DNA of 64,000 bases from Nitrosomonadales bacterium (GCA_023259055.1 JAHFQZ010000006.1:119796-183795), one strand, 5' to 3'; counted from the stretch's first letter, positions 27,235 through 36,609 are shown. The notes: generated from the sequence alone by a model not told the origin. Made by a program: numbers and translations.

Positions 27235-28107
27235 ATGACTGAACCACAATTCAAGAAAGTCGTCATCTTCGGCAGCGGCCTGATCGGCGGTTCATTCGCG
27301 CTGGCGTTGCGCAAGGCGAATGCCGTCGGCGAGGTGGTCGGCTTCGGGCGCAGTGAGGCAACGCTGCAACAGGCCCAACAGCTTGGCATTCTTGATCGCA
27401 TCGGGCGGGGTGTGGAAGCAGAAGTCGGCGATGCCGACTTGGTGATGCTGGCTACCCCGGTCGGGCAGATGGCGGAATTGATGGCACGCATCGCGCCGCA
27501 TCTCGGCGCACACACTCTGGTGACCGATGGAGGTAGCACCAAAAGCGATGTGGTGGCCGCGGCCCGCGCGAACCTGGGTATCAGGATTGCACAGTTCATT
27601 CCCGCCCATCCCATCGCGGGCGCGGAGAAGAGCGGTGCGAGTGCGGCGCAAGCCGATCTGTACCAAGGCAAAAAAGTGGTTTTGACCCCGCTGCCGGAAA
27701 ATTCGAAAGATGCCGTAACGCGAGTGCGCAAGGCATGGGAGCTTTGCGGCGCGGTGGTGAGCGAACTGACGCCGCAACAGCACGATGCAGTGTTCGCGGC
27801 GGTGAGCCATCTGCCGCATCTGCTGTCATTCGCTCTGGTGCATGATTTGGCGCAACGCAATAACCGCGACCAGCTGCTTTCATTTGCTGCCAGCGGCTTC
27901 CGCGATTTTACCCGCATCGCGGCAAGTTCTCCGGAAATGTGGCGAGACATTTGCCTGGCCAATCGCGAGGCGTTGCTGCAGGAATTGCAAATCTACATTG
28001 CCGAGCTGAACCAGATGAGCAAGGCGCTGGCATCGGGTGATGCGGTGCAACTCGAGCAGACATTCCGCACCGCGCGCGAATTGCGCGCCGGCTGGACGGA
28101 AAAATAA
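27235..28107 (+). CDS. tyrA: Prephenate (or arogenate) dehydrogenase
   Basis: 290 residues from the ATG at 27235, which gives the usual Rossmann start KVVIFGSGLIGGSFALALRKA; an upstream frame extension lies in the palindrome. Key features: VMLATPVGQMAELM, VTDGGSTKSDVV, HPIAGAEKSGASAA with the catalytic His, and AVSHLPHLLSFAL. Oxidative decarboxylation of prephenate to hydroxyphenylpyruvate. Betaproteobacteria usually continue with aroA-cmk-rpsA, but here arnT follows after only 8 bases. Confidence 0.95.
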   Translation: MTEPQFKKVVIFGSGLIGGSFALALRKANAVGEVVGFGRSEATLQQAQQLGILDRIGRGVEAEVGDADLVMLATPVGQMAELMARIAPHLGAHTLVTDGGSTKSDVVAAARANLGIRIAQFIPAHPIAGAEKSGASAAQADLYQGKKVVLTPLPENSKDAVTRVRKAWELCGAVVSELTPQQHDAVFAAVSHLPHLLSFALVHDLAQRNNRDQLLSFAASGFRDFTRIAASSPEMWRDICLANREALLQELQIYIAELNQMSKALASGDAVQLEQTFRTARELRAGWTEK

Positions 28108-28115
28108 AGGCCAAG

Positions 28116-29792
28116 ATGGATCGTATATCGAACAAACAAATCTGGTTGCTGGCCATTGTCTTTGCAGTGATCTGGTTCTCCAATCTCGAATACCGCAAGC
28201 TGATCAAACCGGATGAAGGCCGTTATGCCGAGATTCCACGCGAGATGGTGGCGAGCGGAGATTGGGTGACACCGCGCCTGAACGAACTCAAATATTTTGA
28301 AAAACCGCCGCTGCAATATTGGGCGACAGCCGCAGCCTACACCGTGTTCGGCGAGCATCAGTGGACATCGCGCCTGTGGACCGGGTTGACTGGCTTTGTC
28401 GGCATCCTGCTGGTGTGGTTCGCGGGAATGCGTTTGTTCGGGCGAGAGGCGGCGGGCTATGCCGCGATGTTGCTGGGCAGCAGTTTTCTGTATGTTGGCA
28501 TGAGTCACATCAATACGCTGGATATGGGCGTGACGTTTTTCATCACGCTGGGCATTCTTGCTTTATTGCTGGCCCAGACACAGACGGATAACAAAATACA
28601 GCGCAACTGGATGTTGCTGGCATGGGCGGGAATGGCGCTGGCCGTGTTGAGCAAGGGTTTGATGGGGCTTGTGTTGCCCGGTGCCGCGTTGTTCATTTAT
28701 ACGGTTGTGCAGCGTGATCTTTCCGTGCTCAGGCGCATGCATTGGTTGCCCGGATTGGCGGTGTTCTTTCTGATTACCGCACCTTGGTTCTATCTGGTGA
28801 TGAAAGCCAATCCGGAATTCTTCGAACGCTTTTTCATTTACGAGCATTACACCCGATTCACCACCAAGCAGCATGGACGCTATCAGCCATGGTATTACTT
28901 CATTCCGATCCTGCTGCTCGGCATGTTGCCGTGGGCCGGGTTAATGCTGGATACACTGTGGAAGTCCGCTTTCGGCAAGAAGCCGGAGCGCGACAGTAAA
29001 TTGGCCGGCAATGCTTTCAATGCAGAACGCTTCCTGCTCATCTGGATTGTATTCGTCTACGTGTTCTTTTCAATATCCGGTTCCAAGCTGCCATCCTATC
29101 TGCTGCCGATGTTTCCATCGCTGGCTCTATTAATGGGCAAGCATCTGGTTAAAATGCATCCGCGCAGGCTGTTCTGGGCCATCAGCCCGATCTTGCCTTT
29201 GGCTTTGCTGGCATTGGCTTTCGCGCCTTTTACCGCGCGGCTGGCAGACACGCCGTTGCAGACGCAGATATATGGCGAATATGCCTATTGGCTGGTAGCC
29301 GCCACCCTGTTTTGGGTACTGGGCGTGATCGGCGCAATGATTTTGCTGCGCCGCCCGGATGTTGTCAAAGCGCCCAAGCTGGCGGCCGTGCTGATGCTGG
29401 CCTTCAGCTTTTTGATTGCCGCCCAGCTCGGCACATCCGGTTATAACACCATCGCCAAAGAGCGCTCCTCATACTTCATCGCAGATGCAATACGCCCATA
29501 CGTCAAGGCGGACGTGCCGTTTTATTCGGTTTCAACCTACGAACAGACCTTGCCGTTTTACTTGAAGCACACCTTCATTCTGGTGCAATACCAGGACGAG
29601 ATGGATTTCGGCATCAGGCAGGAGCCTGAGCGCTGGATACCGGACATCGCTACTTTCGCGAAGATTTGGCAGGCTCAGCCGGTTGCGCTGGCGATCACGC
29701 CAGTGGATATTTTTCCGCAACTGAAGCAGTTGAATTTAGACATGAAGATCATTTATCAAGATAGTCTACATGTTGTGGTGAGCAAACCATGA
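28116..29792 (+). CDS. arnT: Lipid A 4-amino-4-deoxy-L-arabinose transferase (GT83/PMT family)
   Basis: 558 residues; about a dozen membrane helices followed by a periplasmic C-terminal domain. The first periplasmic loop KPDEGRYAEIPREMVASGDWVTPRLNELKYFEKPPLQYW is the hallmark of ArnT-like transferases and includes the catalytic acidic residue. ArnT moves L-Ara4N from undecaprenyl phosphate onto lipid A on the periplasmic face, lowering surface charge and giving polymyxin tolerance. Other arn genes follow. It starts 8 bases after tyrA, so both may share a transcript. A MITE lies 1 base after its stop codon. Confidence 0.9.
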   Translation: MDRISNKQIWLLAIVFAVIWFSNLEYRKLIKPDEGRYAEIPREMVASGDWVTPRLNELKYFEKPPLQYWATAAAYTVFGEHQWTSRLWTGLTGFVGILLVWFAGMRLFGREAAGYAAMLLGSSFLYVGMSHINTLDMGVTFFITLGILALLLAQTQTDNKIQRNWMLLAWAGMALAVLSKGLMGLVLPGAALFIYTVVQRDLSVLRRMHWLPGLAVFFLITAPWFYLVMKANPEFFERFFIYEHYTRFTTKQHGRYQPWYYFIPILLLGMLPWAGLMLDTLWKSAFGKKPERDSKLAGNAFNAERFLLIWIVFVYVFFSISGSKLPSYLLPMFPSLALLMGKHLVKMHPRRLFWAISPILPLALLALAFAPFTARLADTPLQTQIYGEYAYWLVAATLFWVLGVIGAMILLRRPDVVKAPKLAAVLMLAFSFLIAAQLGTSGYNTIAKERSSYFIADAIRPYVKADVPFYSVSTYEQTLPFYLKHTFILVQYQDEMDFGIRQEPERWIPDIATFAKIWQAQPVALAITPVDIFPQLKQLNLDMKIIYQDSLHVVVSKP

Positions 29793-29793
29793 A

Positions 29794-29934
29794 GGGCACC
29801 TCTAAAAATCCAGATTTCATCCCAACTGCGGTGTTGCGTAAAAAATTTCTTGCTTGCATATTGCACATATGCGGCGCAGCGAAATTTTTTTCGCGCCTTG
29901 CATTTGGGCGAACTCTGAATTTTTAGAGGCACCC
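29794..29934 (+). mobile_element. 140-bp hairpin MITE, copy B
   Basis: Begins GGGCACCTCTAAAAATCC and ends GAATTTTTAGAGGCACCC; near-complete inverted symmetry around CATATG. It starts 1 base after the arnT stop codon. Matches copies A and C closely along the full length. It would fold into a ~60-bp stem in RNA, probably ending or trimming the arnT transcript. Confidence 0.9.
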
Positions 29935-29974
29935 TTAGGTTAAAAATGCACATGAAATTTCTCAGGGGGCTCAA

Positions 29975-30346
29975 ATGAACTTGATCAGCTTCGGCCTGAT
30001 TTTCACCGGCGTGATGCTCAACGCCGCCGCACAGATACTGATGAAGGCGGGTACCAACAGCATCGGATTTTTCGAGTTCAGCATGGAGAACATCCTGCCT
30101 ATAGGATGGAAGCTGGCCACCGAATGGCACATCATCGCCGCGCTGTGTTGTTATGCGCTGAGCGTGGTGATCTGGATACTTGCGTTGTCGCGTGTGCCGG
30201 TCAGCATTGCCTTTCCGATGCTGTCCATGGCTTATGTGGTGAATGCCCTGGCAGCGTGGTATCTGCTTGGAGAAGCCTTCAACCCGACCAAGCTGGTCGG
30301 CATGGGGGTGATTATCTTGGGTGTTATCATTATTTCGCGGGCATAA
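29975..30346 (+). CDS. SMR/EamA-type membrane protein, ArnE/ArnF-like flippase subunit
   Basis: 123 residues with four predicted membrane helices (residues ~3-24, ~45-65, ~70-92, ~100-120). Small-multidrug-resistance fold with LNAAAQILMKAG near the start and LSMAYVVNALAAWYLLGEAFNPTKLVGMGVIILGV. In the Ara4N pathway ArnE and ArnF together flip undecaprenyl-phosphate-L-Ara4N to the periplasmic side. Here only one such gene is present between arnT and arnB, so it may work as a homodimer or with a partner elsewhere. No Shine-Dalgarno of note apart from AGGGGG about 10 bases upstream. Confidence 0.78.
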   Translation: MNLISFGLIFTGVMLNAAAQILMKAGTNSIGFFEFSMENILPIGWKLATEWHIIAALCCYALSVVIWILALSRVPVSIAFPMLSMAYVVNALAAWYLLGEAFNPTKLVGMGVIILGVIIISRA

Positions 30347-30362
30347 AGCCAATGCTAATCAC

Positions 30363-30392
30363 TGAACCGTTCGTGCTGAGCTTGTCGAAGCA
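30363..30392. repeat. Dispersed repeat word TTCGTGCTGAGCTTGTCGAA
   Basis: This stretch between the SMR gene and arnB matches a repeat half-site often seen in many copies in proteobacterial genomes (form TTCGT...GAGC.TGTCGAA). Only one copy is in this window. Confidence 0.45.
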
Positions 30393-30433
30393 TCAGCCAG
30401 AATGGATGTAGGAATTCTTTAACGGATATATCC

Positions 30434-31552
30434 ATGAATACTTTTTTACCCTTCTCCAAACCCACCATAGATGAAGCCACCATCGCCTCGGTGGGGGATG
30501 TGCTGCGTTCGGGCTGGATTACCAGCGGCCCCAAGGTGCAGGAATTCGAAAAGCAGTTATCAGCATACTTCGGCGGTCGTCCGGTACGCACCTTCAACTC
30601 CGGCACCTGCACGATGGAGATTGCCCTGCGTATCGCGGGCATCGGGCCGGGCGACGAAGTTGTCACCACGCCTATTTCCTGGGTGGCGACCGCCAATGTG
30701 ATACTTGAAGTCGGCGCGACGCCGGTGTTCGCCGATGTCGATCCGGTCACGCGCAACATCGACTTGGACAAGGTCGAAGCGGCGATCACGCCTAAGACCA
30801 AGGCCATCATCCCGGTGTATCTGGCAGGCAAGCCGGTGGATATGGACAGGCTGTATGCGATTGCTGCCAAGCACAAACTGCGTGTGGTCGAAGATGCCGC
30901 ACAAGCCATCGGCTCGACCTGGAAGGGCAAGGCCATCGGTTCGTTCGGCGATTTCGTTTCATTCAGCTTTCAGGCCAACAAAAACATTACCACCTCCGAA
31001 GGCGGCTGTCTGGTGCTGAACAACGCCAAGGAAGCCACGCTCGCTGAAAAGTACCGGCTGCAAGGCGTCACGCGCAACGGCTGGGACGGCATTGAAGTGG
31101 ATGTTCTGGGCGGTAAATACAACATGACCGACATCGCCGCCGCGATCGGCCTGGGCCAGTTTTCAAAACTGAATGACATCACCGCGCAGCGGCGCAAACT
31201 GGCAAAGCATTATTTCGCGACGCTGGGCAAGGATTTCGAGGCGCTGTCAGGCGCTCAACTGCCGCCCGCCGATTTTGAGTCCACCAACTGGCACCTGTTC
31301 CAGATCGTGCTGCCGGAGCGCATCACCCGCGCCGACTTCATGGCGAAGATGAAGGACAGGAATATCGGCATCGGCTACCACTACGCACCGATCCACCTGT
31401 TCAAACTGTATCGCGCACTGGGGTTCAGGGAAGGCATGTTCCCAGTCGCCGAGCGCGTCGGCAAGCAGATTGTTTCGCTGCCGATGTTCTATGCGATGAA
31501 CGAGGCGGATGTCGAGCGCACCTGTGCGGCGATGCGCGAGGTGTTGGGGTAG
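30434..31552 (+). CDS. arnB: UDP-4-amino-4-deoxy-L-arabinose aminotransferase (DegT/DnrJ family)
   Basis: 372 residues. DegT/DnrJ/EryC1 PLP aminotransferase: FSKPTIDEATIASVGDVLRSGWITSGPKVQEFE, FNSGTCTMEIALR, VVEDAAQAIGSTWKGK, and FSFQANKNITTSEGG with the PLP lysine. It transaminates UDP-4-keto-pentose to UDP-L-Ara4N with glutamate. Assignment to ArnB rests on close motif agreement (HYAPIHLFKLYRALGF) and on the neighbours arnT, arnC, arnA and arnD. Confidence 0.9.
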   Translation: MNTFLPFSKPTIDEATIASVGDVLRSGWITSGPKVQEFEKQLSAYFGGRPVRTFNSGTCTMEIALRIAGIGPGDEVVTTPISWVATANVILEVGATPVFADVDPVTRNIDLDKVEAAITPKTKAIIPVYLAGKPVDMDRLYAIAAKHKLRVVEDAAQAIGSTWKGKAIGSFGDFVSFSFQANKNITTSEGGCLVLNNAKEATLAEKYRLQGVTRNGWDGIEVDVLGGKYNMTDIAAAIGLGQFSKLNDITAQRRKLAKHYFATLGKDFEALSGAQLPPADFESTNWHLFQIVLPERITRADFMAKMKDRNIGIGYHYAPIHLFKLYRALGFREGMFPVAERVGKQIVSLPMFYAMNEADVERTCAAMREVLG

Positions 31553-31573
31553 GGCGCGGAGTCGGGTAGATCT

Positions 31574-31624
31574 GGTTAGCGCAGCGTATCCCGACAAATT
31601 ATTGGGATAAGCGTGCCGCTAACC
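31574..31624. repeat. Palindromic element GGTTAGCG...CGCTAACC after arnB
   Basis: Arms GGTTAGCGCAGCGTATCCC and GGGATAAGCGTGCCGCTAACC are inverse copies with few differences. Between arnB and the rhomboid gene; probably a REP-like element acting as a terminator. Confidence 0.65.
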
Positions 31625-31666
31625 CAACCAGCAAAACCGGATTCATAACGGGAGTGACAAATCATC

Positions 31667-33127
31667 ATGTTCATTATTCCGGTAGGCGATAGAGTAGATT
31701 GGAAGCGGCCACCCGTTGTTACACTGCTGCTTATTCTGGTAAATTGTTTTGTGTTCTTCTTCCTTCAGGCGGGAGATGAACGCAGCAATGAAAAAGCGAT
31801 GCAATACTACTTCTCTTCAGACTTGCCGAAGTGGGAACTGAATCGCTATTCGGAGTATCTTGAAAAAAAGGGCGCTCAAGCAGAGTCGCAGCGATTCAGT
31901 GCCATGCTAGGCAAACGAGATCGCCATACTCTCATGGTCATGGAGCGCGATGCGAAGTTCATGCGTGAATTGCATGCGGGATATGTCATTACACCACAAG
32001 CGACAGAGTACGTTACCTGGGCTGCGCAGCGCAGCAAATACGAGCCACTGCGCTCATTCACCAGCCGTTACGTCTACTATGTAGACGACCCCAGCCCGGT
32101 CAATGCATTCACTTCCGCGTTTATGCATGGCGGTTTTGACCATTTGTTCGGCAATATGGTGGTGTTGTTCCTGATCGGATTTCTGGTCGAATCGGTGATC
32201 GGCAAAGCATTATTCCTGCTGGGATATATCGTCTCTGCCTATGCAGCGGTCTTTACATTTGGCCTGACTGCACACGGTCATAGTCTATTGGGAGCTTCCG
32301 GCGCTATCGCGGGCGTCATGGGTTTGTACACGGTCATTTTCGGGCTGAGAAAGATCGATTTTTTCTATTCGCTGGGATTTTATTTCGACTATGTTCGCGC
32401 CCCGGCGATTGTGTTATTGCCGCTGTGGTTGGGCAACGAGCTGTATCAATTCTTCAGCGAGCAAGGCGCGCATATTGCCTACATGGCTCACTTCGGCGGC
32501 TTGGTCAGCGGCGCAACTATCGGAGTGCTGTATCGTTGGTGGCGGCCTGCTCTGATCGAGAGCCACCACGAAGCAGCCGAAAGCAAAGAGATGGACGGCA
32601 AGGCGTTCCAGCGCGGGATGGATTATCTTGGTGCGATGGATTTCCAGAAGGCGCTTGGCGTATTCAAAACGCTGGAAGAAAAACACCCGCACGACACAAA
32701 TTTGACACGACTCACCTATCGTGCGGCGAAGTCAAACCCTTCCAGTGAAGATTATCATCGCGCTGCACTAAGGTTGCTGGCTTTGCCTGAAATGGATGCG
32801 GCCACGTCCGACCAGACACACACAATTTTTCATGAGTACATGAGTTGTGCAAAGCCGTCTCCCAGATTTGGGCACGACCTGATCGCAAAGTTGGCGAAGC
32901 GCTTTGCAGGTTCCAATCACTGTGATGATGCGGAGAAATTGGCGAGCTTCCTGCATCGCGCCGCGCCGCATCATGGCGAAATGCCTGCCGTGCTTCTTGC
33001 CTTGGCACGCGGATATTATCGTGAACAGCGTAAAGACAAGTTCGAGACGATTCTGCAATCCTTGATTAGCCAATTTCCACAGTCGAAAGAGGCAGAGGCC
33101 GCCGCAGGCATGTTGCGCGTGGCTTAA
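31667..33127 (+). CDS. Rhomboid-family intramembrane serine protease with TPR-like C-terminal domain
   Basis: 486 residues. One membrane helix at ~18-35, a ~110-residue extramembrane part, then a rhomboid core at ~140-300: HGGFDHLFGNM (the conserved HxxxN motif), the catalytic serine in GASGAIAGVMG, and the catalytic histidine in MAHFGGLVSG. Residues ~315-486 are helical and TPR-like (AFQRGMDYLGAMDFQKALGVFKTLEEKHP...). Serine and histidine are both present, so the protease should be active. It ends 4 bases from a convergent membrane-TPR gene. No target is evident; it breaks up the arn cluster. Confidence 0.88.
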   Translation: MFIIPVGDRVDWKRPPVVTLLLILVNCFVFFFLQAGDERSNEKAMQYYFSSDLPKWELNRYSEYLEKKGAQAESQRFSAMLGKRDRHTLMVMERDAKFMRELHAGYVITPQATEYVTWAAQRSKYEPLRSFTSRYVYYVDDPSPVNAFTSAFMHGGFDHLFGNMVVLFLIGFLVESVIGKALFLLGYIVSAYAAVFTFGLTAHGHSLLGASGAIAGVMGLYTVIFGLRKIDFFYSLGFYFDYVRAPAIVLLPLWLGNELYQFFSEQGAHIAYMAHFGGLVSGATIGVLYRWWRPALIESHHEAAESKEMDGKAFQRGMDYLGAMDFQKALGVFKTLEEKHPHDTNLTRLTYRAAKSNPSSEDYHRAALRLLALPEMDAATSDQTHTIFHEYMSCAKPSPRFGHDLIAKLAKRFAGSNHCDDAEKLASFLHRAAPHHGEMPAVLLALARGYYREQRKDKFETILQSLISQFPQSKEAEAAAGMLRVA

Positions 33128-33131
33128 CCCG

Positions 33132-34433
33132 CTAGCCGCCGGCAGCGAGCTTGTTTAGAGCTTCCAAGTGTCGGCGCGCCTCGCTGGCAAGTGCGTGATC
33201 GGGGAATTTCACCTGCAATGCGTGCAATATCTGCATCGCTTCCTTGTTCATCCGAAAGTGTCCACTGAGTATCTGCGCCGAGAGCAGATAGACCGACGGA
33301 ATATGCGGGTGGCCGGGATAACGTTTATCAAAGCGGCGCATCAAACCAATGGCGAGATTTTGCCGTTTTCCGATGTGCGCCGCTTTGGCCAGCTCATGCA
33401 CATGGTAAGAGTCTTGCTGCTGGAATTCAGGATCGATCTTCAGGCACTGTTCGCACAAATCAAGCGCCTGGAACAAGCGCTTCTCAGTCACCAGCTTGTT
33501 GATGAATTCGCGCGCATGATGCAATGCATCGGTCTGCTTGCCCGCAGCCACCAGAAGTTTCTGATATCGCTCATGCAGCTCATTATTTTCCCAACGGGTG
33601 CGCAGTTCCTCGCGCAACAGATCGATCGCTTCCTCCTGCTGGCCGAAGGCGATCAATGAATTCAGTTTCGCCAATACAGGATCAGCAGCCTTGCCCGGCG
33701 AAAGCTTGGCCTCTGCTTCCTCAAAACTCACCGCCGCATGCACGCCAAGATCCTCGTGATATTGATAGATCGCGTATCCCATCATGTGGTATGTGATGAG
33801 CGCGAAGTAGAATTCCACAAAGCTAAGCAGCGGCAACACCAGCCAAGAATCCATATACGCGTATAAAAAGCCCTGCAGCCACTCCCCGCTGCCGGTCAAA
33901 CTTAACAGGACAAAGCAAAGTGCCAAATATGGCGTACCGATGGTTTTGATAAAAAACAGGATTTGTGAGGGATTGAGTGCCTGCCAGAAGCTGCGAGTCA
34001 CCGCAATGATCATGATCCCTGCCGGCGGCACCACGTTCATCAGCACCCAGCCCAGTCCATATCCAACTCTGCCGAACATATAAGAGAGCAGCTCGAGGAG
34101 CAGCCCGATAGCAAAGAGCAGACCGAACTGCCGCATGACCTGTGCCGCATCCCCCTCTTCGCTATTCAAATTACTCGGTTCATCGAATTGGCCGTTGGCG
34201 GTGCGCTCCATTACCAGGAAGGCGTACTTGAGAAATATGATCCAGAGAATGAAGCGAAGCAACCCACCAAACATGTCCGGGAGTAACGTTGAAATGCTAC
34301 CGAGAATAGAATACCCGGCGATACGCATCATTGATCCGGTCTGCATCGGATAGAGGAAAAAGCTCGGCAACCTGTGCCAGAAAGGCGTGAACGTAGTACC
34401 GGGTTCAGCTGAGAAACGATCGTGTTCAGACAT
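33132..34433 (-). CDS. Polytopic membrane protein with C-terminal TPR-like domain, unknown
   Basis: 433 residues. The N-terminal ~240 residues hold about five or six membrane helices (for example FGGLLRFILWIIFLKYAFLV, FGLLFAIGLLLELLSYMF, YLALCFVLLSL, WLVLPLLSFVEFYFALITYHMMGYAIYQY). Residues ~255-430 are soluble and helical, with TPR-like repeats (EAIDLLREELRTRWENNELHERYQKLLVAAGKQTDALHHAREFINKL...). It is convergent with the rhomboid gene, which also ends in a TPR-like domain. I do not recognise a named family; the membrane part recalls DUF4013-like proteins only loosely. Confidence 0.75.
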   Translation of the reverse strand: MSEHDRFSAEPGTTFTPFWHRLPSFFLYPMQTGSMMRIAGYSILGSISTLLPDMFGGLLRFILWIIFLKYAFLVMERTANGQFDEPSNLNSEEGDAAQVMRQFGLLFAIGLLLELLSYMFGRVGYGLGWVLMNVVPPAGIMIIAVTRSFWQALNPSQILFFIKTIGTPYLALCFVLLSLTGSGEWLQGFLYAYMDSWLVLPLLSFVEFYFALITYHMMGYAIYQYHEDLGVHAAVSFEEAEAKLSPGKAADPVLAKLNSLIAFGQQEEAIDLLREELRTRWENNELHERYQKLLVAAGKQTDALHHAREFINKLVTEKRLFQALDLCEQCLKIDPEFQQQDSYHVHELAKAAHIGKRQNLAIGLMRRFDKRYPGHPHIPSVYLLSAQILSGHFRMNKEAMQILHALQVKFPDHALASEARRHLEALNKLAAGG

Positions 34434-34643
34434 GGTGGAAAGGCCCGAGGCGCGTATTTTGTAGATACTACCAGAATCGATACGCTACAAGTTCGAACAG
34501 CTCAGGGCGATGTAAAGGATAAATGGTTGCCAGTCTTTGGCTATGTTCGAAAGACTATAAATGCATGGCAAATCAGTAACGATTCAACTTGCCGATGATT
34601 CTCGATTTCGCTTACCGCGTCTCATGCGGTAAAATGCCGTCCC

Positions 34644-35585
34644 ATGACTAATCCCCAACTTTCCGTCGTCATTCCCGTCTATAACGAAGAGCAGGGCCTG
34701 CAGGCGCTGTTTGACCGGCTGTACCCGGCGTTGGACAAGCTCGGCATTTCGTATGAGGTGCTGTTCGTCAACGATGGCAGCCGCGACCGCTCTGCCGCGA
34801 TCCTGCGAGAGCAGTTCCAGAAACGCCCGGATGTGACGCGGGTGATTCTTTTCAACGGCAATTTTGGGCAGCACATGGCGATCATGGCGGCTTTCGAGCA
34901 GAGCCGTGGGCAGCGCGTCGTGACGCTGGATGCCGATTTGCAGAATCCTCCGGAAGACACCCATTTACTGCTGGCCAAGATGGATGAAGGGCATGATTAC
35001 GTCGGCTCGATCCGCCGCCAGCGCAGCGATAGCTGGTGGCGTCATGTTGCATCGCGGGCGATGAACGGGCTGCGCGAGCGCATCACGCGCATCAAGATGA
35101 CCGACCAGGGCTGCATGTTCCGCGCCTATGACAGAGGCATCATCGACGCGATCAATAGTTGCAAAGAGGTGAGCACTTTCATTCCGGCGCTGGCCTATAC
35201 CTTCGCGCGCAATCCTGCCGAGGTGGTGGTAGGGCATGACGAACGCACGGCGGGGGAATCGAAGTATTCGCTGTACAGCCTGATCCGCCTCAACTTCGAC
35301 CTGATGACCAGTTTTTCGCTGGTGCCGTTGCAGATGTTTTCCATGCTGGGCATTGCGATTTCCCTGCTGTCCGCCTTCTTCGTGGTATTCCTGTTCGTGC
35401 GCCGGTTGATGATCGGCCCGGAAGCGGAAGGCCTGTTCACGCTGTTCGCCATCGCTTTTTTCCTGATCGGCATCACGCTGTTCGGCATCGGCCTGCTGGG
35501 CGAATACATTGGCCGCATTTACCAGCAGGTGCGCCATCGCCCGCGCTATCTTGTCGAGGCGATTCTGGAACAGCGTAATGAGTAG
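34644..35585 (+). CDS. arnC: Undecaprenyl-phosphate 4-deoxy-4-formamido-L-arabinose transferase
   Basis: 313 residues. GT2 glycosyltransferase domain (VVIPVYNEEQGLQALFDRL, FVNDGSRDRS, TLDADLQNPPED with the metal-binding DxD, and MTDQGCMFRAYDRGIID) followed by two membrane helices at ~230-290 (MFSMLGIAISLLSAFFVVFLFV; LFAIAFFLIGITLFGIGLLGEYIGRIY). ArnC couples UDP-L-Ara4-formyl-N to undecaprenyl phosphate at the inner membrane. Next to the split arnA genes. A TAAAAT box at 34629-34634 may be its -10 element. Confidence 0.92.
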   Translation: MTNPQLSVVIPVYNEEQGLQALFDRLYPALDKLGISYEVLFVNDGSRDRSAAILREQFQKRPDVTRVILFNGNFGQHMAIMAAFEQSRGQRVVTLDADLQNPPEDTHLLLAKMDEGHDYVGSIRRQRSDSWWRHVASRAMNGLRERITRIKMTDQGCMFRAYDRGIIDAINSCKEVSTFIPALAYTFARNPAEVVVGHDERTAGESKYSLYSLIRLNFDLMTSFSLVPLQMFSMLGIAISLLSAFFVVFLFVRRLMIGPEAEGLFTLFAIAFFLIGITLFGIGLLGEYIGRIYQQVRHRPRYLVEAILEQRNE

Positions 35586-35678
35586 CGCAGCCGTCTTGCC
35601 ACGGTGGGCGCAGCCTCGGTGCGGGAATGGCGCACGTACCCCGTTTAGATGTGCAGCGTTTGCAGTGAGTGCCTGGTC

Positions 35679-36599
35679 ATGAGCAAAGCGGTGGTCTTTG
35701 CATATCATAACGTCGGGGTGCGTTGTTTGTCCGTTCTGCTGGCGCATGGCGTGGATGTCAAACTGGTCGTCACACACCGCGACAACCCGAAGGAAACCAT
35801 CTGGTTCGACAGCGTCGCAGAGTTGGCTGCGCTGCACGGCATCCCGGTGATTACGCCGGACAACCCGAATACGCCGGAAATCATCGAGCAAATACGCGCG
35901 TTGCAGCCGGATTTCTTCTTTTCGTTTTATTACCGCGAGATGCTCAAGCGTGAGTTACTTGAGATACCCAAGCGCGGTGCGTTGAACATGCACGGTTCGC
36001 TGCTGCCAAAATACCGTGGCCGCGTGCCGGTGAATTGGGCGATAATCCACGGCGAGACGGAAACGGGCAGCACCCTGCATTACATGACCGAGAAGCCGGA
36101 CAACGGCGACATCGTGGCGAAGCAGGCCGTGCCGATTCTGCCCAACGATACTGCGCTGCAGGTGTTCCAGAAAGTGACGGTGGCGGCAGAGATGGCGTTG
36201 AATGCCTGCCTGCCGGATTTGCTGGCCGGGCGTGCAAAAGCGGTGAAGCAGGATTTGACCAAGGGCGCGTATTTCGGCGGGCGCAAGGCGGAAGACGGAG
36301 TGATCGACTGGTCGCAATCTGCGCAGGCAATACACAATCTGGTGCGCGCCGTTGCTCCCCCTTACCCTGGTGCGACTACCCGGTTGATGGGCAAACCGAT
36401 GCGTATTTTGCAGACGCTGGTAACGGGATGCTCGGTATCGGAAGAGAAGCCCGCTTTCTACGTCAAGGAAGGCAAGGCTTACGCGATCTGCGGGAATGGC
36501 GTGTTGCAGGTGGTGCAATTTGAACTGGATGAAATGGCAATGAGCGCTGCGGAATTCGCGAAGCGTTTTGGCACACAAAAATTTGAATTTAATTGTTAA
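35679..36599 (+). CDS. arnA: UDP-L-Ara4N formyltransferase (separate ArnA N-terminal part)
   Basis: 306 residues from the ATG at 35679. Formyltransferase with the catalytic Asn/His in ALNMHGSLLPKYRGRVPVNWAIIHGETETGSTLHYM and the Asp in DNGDIVAKQ. The C-terminal OB-like domain runs from about residue 205. In E. coli this activity is the N-terminal half of the bifunctional ArnA; here it ends with its own stop codon and the decarboxylase follows as a separate gene 10 bases later. It formylates UDP-L-Ara4N with 10-formyl-THF. Confidence 0.9.
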   Translation: MSKAVVFAYHNVGVRCLSVLLAHGVDVKLVVTHRDNPKETIWFDSVAELAALHGIPVITPDNPNTPEIIEQIRALQPDFFFSFYYREMLKRELLEIPKRGALNMHGSLLPKYRGRVPVNWAIIHGETETGSTLHYMTEKPDNGDIVAKQAVPILPNDTALQVFQKVTVAAEMALNACLPDLLAGRAKAVKQDLTKGAYFGGRKAEDGVIDWSQSAQAIHNLVRAVAPPYPGATTRLMGKPMRILQTLVTGCSVSEEKPAFYVKEGKAYAICGNGVLQVVQFELDEMAMSAAEFAKRFGTQKFEFNC

Positions 36600-36609
36600 G
36601 GAAACTGTA

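Noticed and set aside
29794..29934. Possibility that the 140-bp repeats are coding or structured regulatory RNAs such as riboswitches
   Set aside because: Identical elements occur after unrelated genes and in both orientations, with terminal inverted repeats, which fits a MITE better than a cis-regulator.
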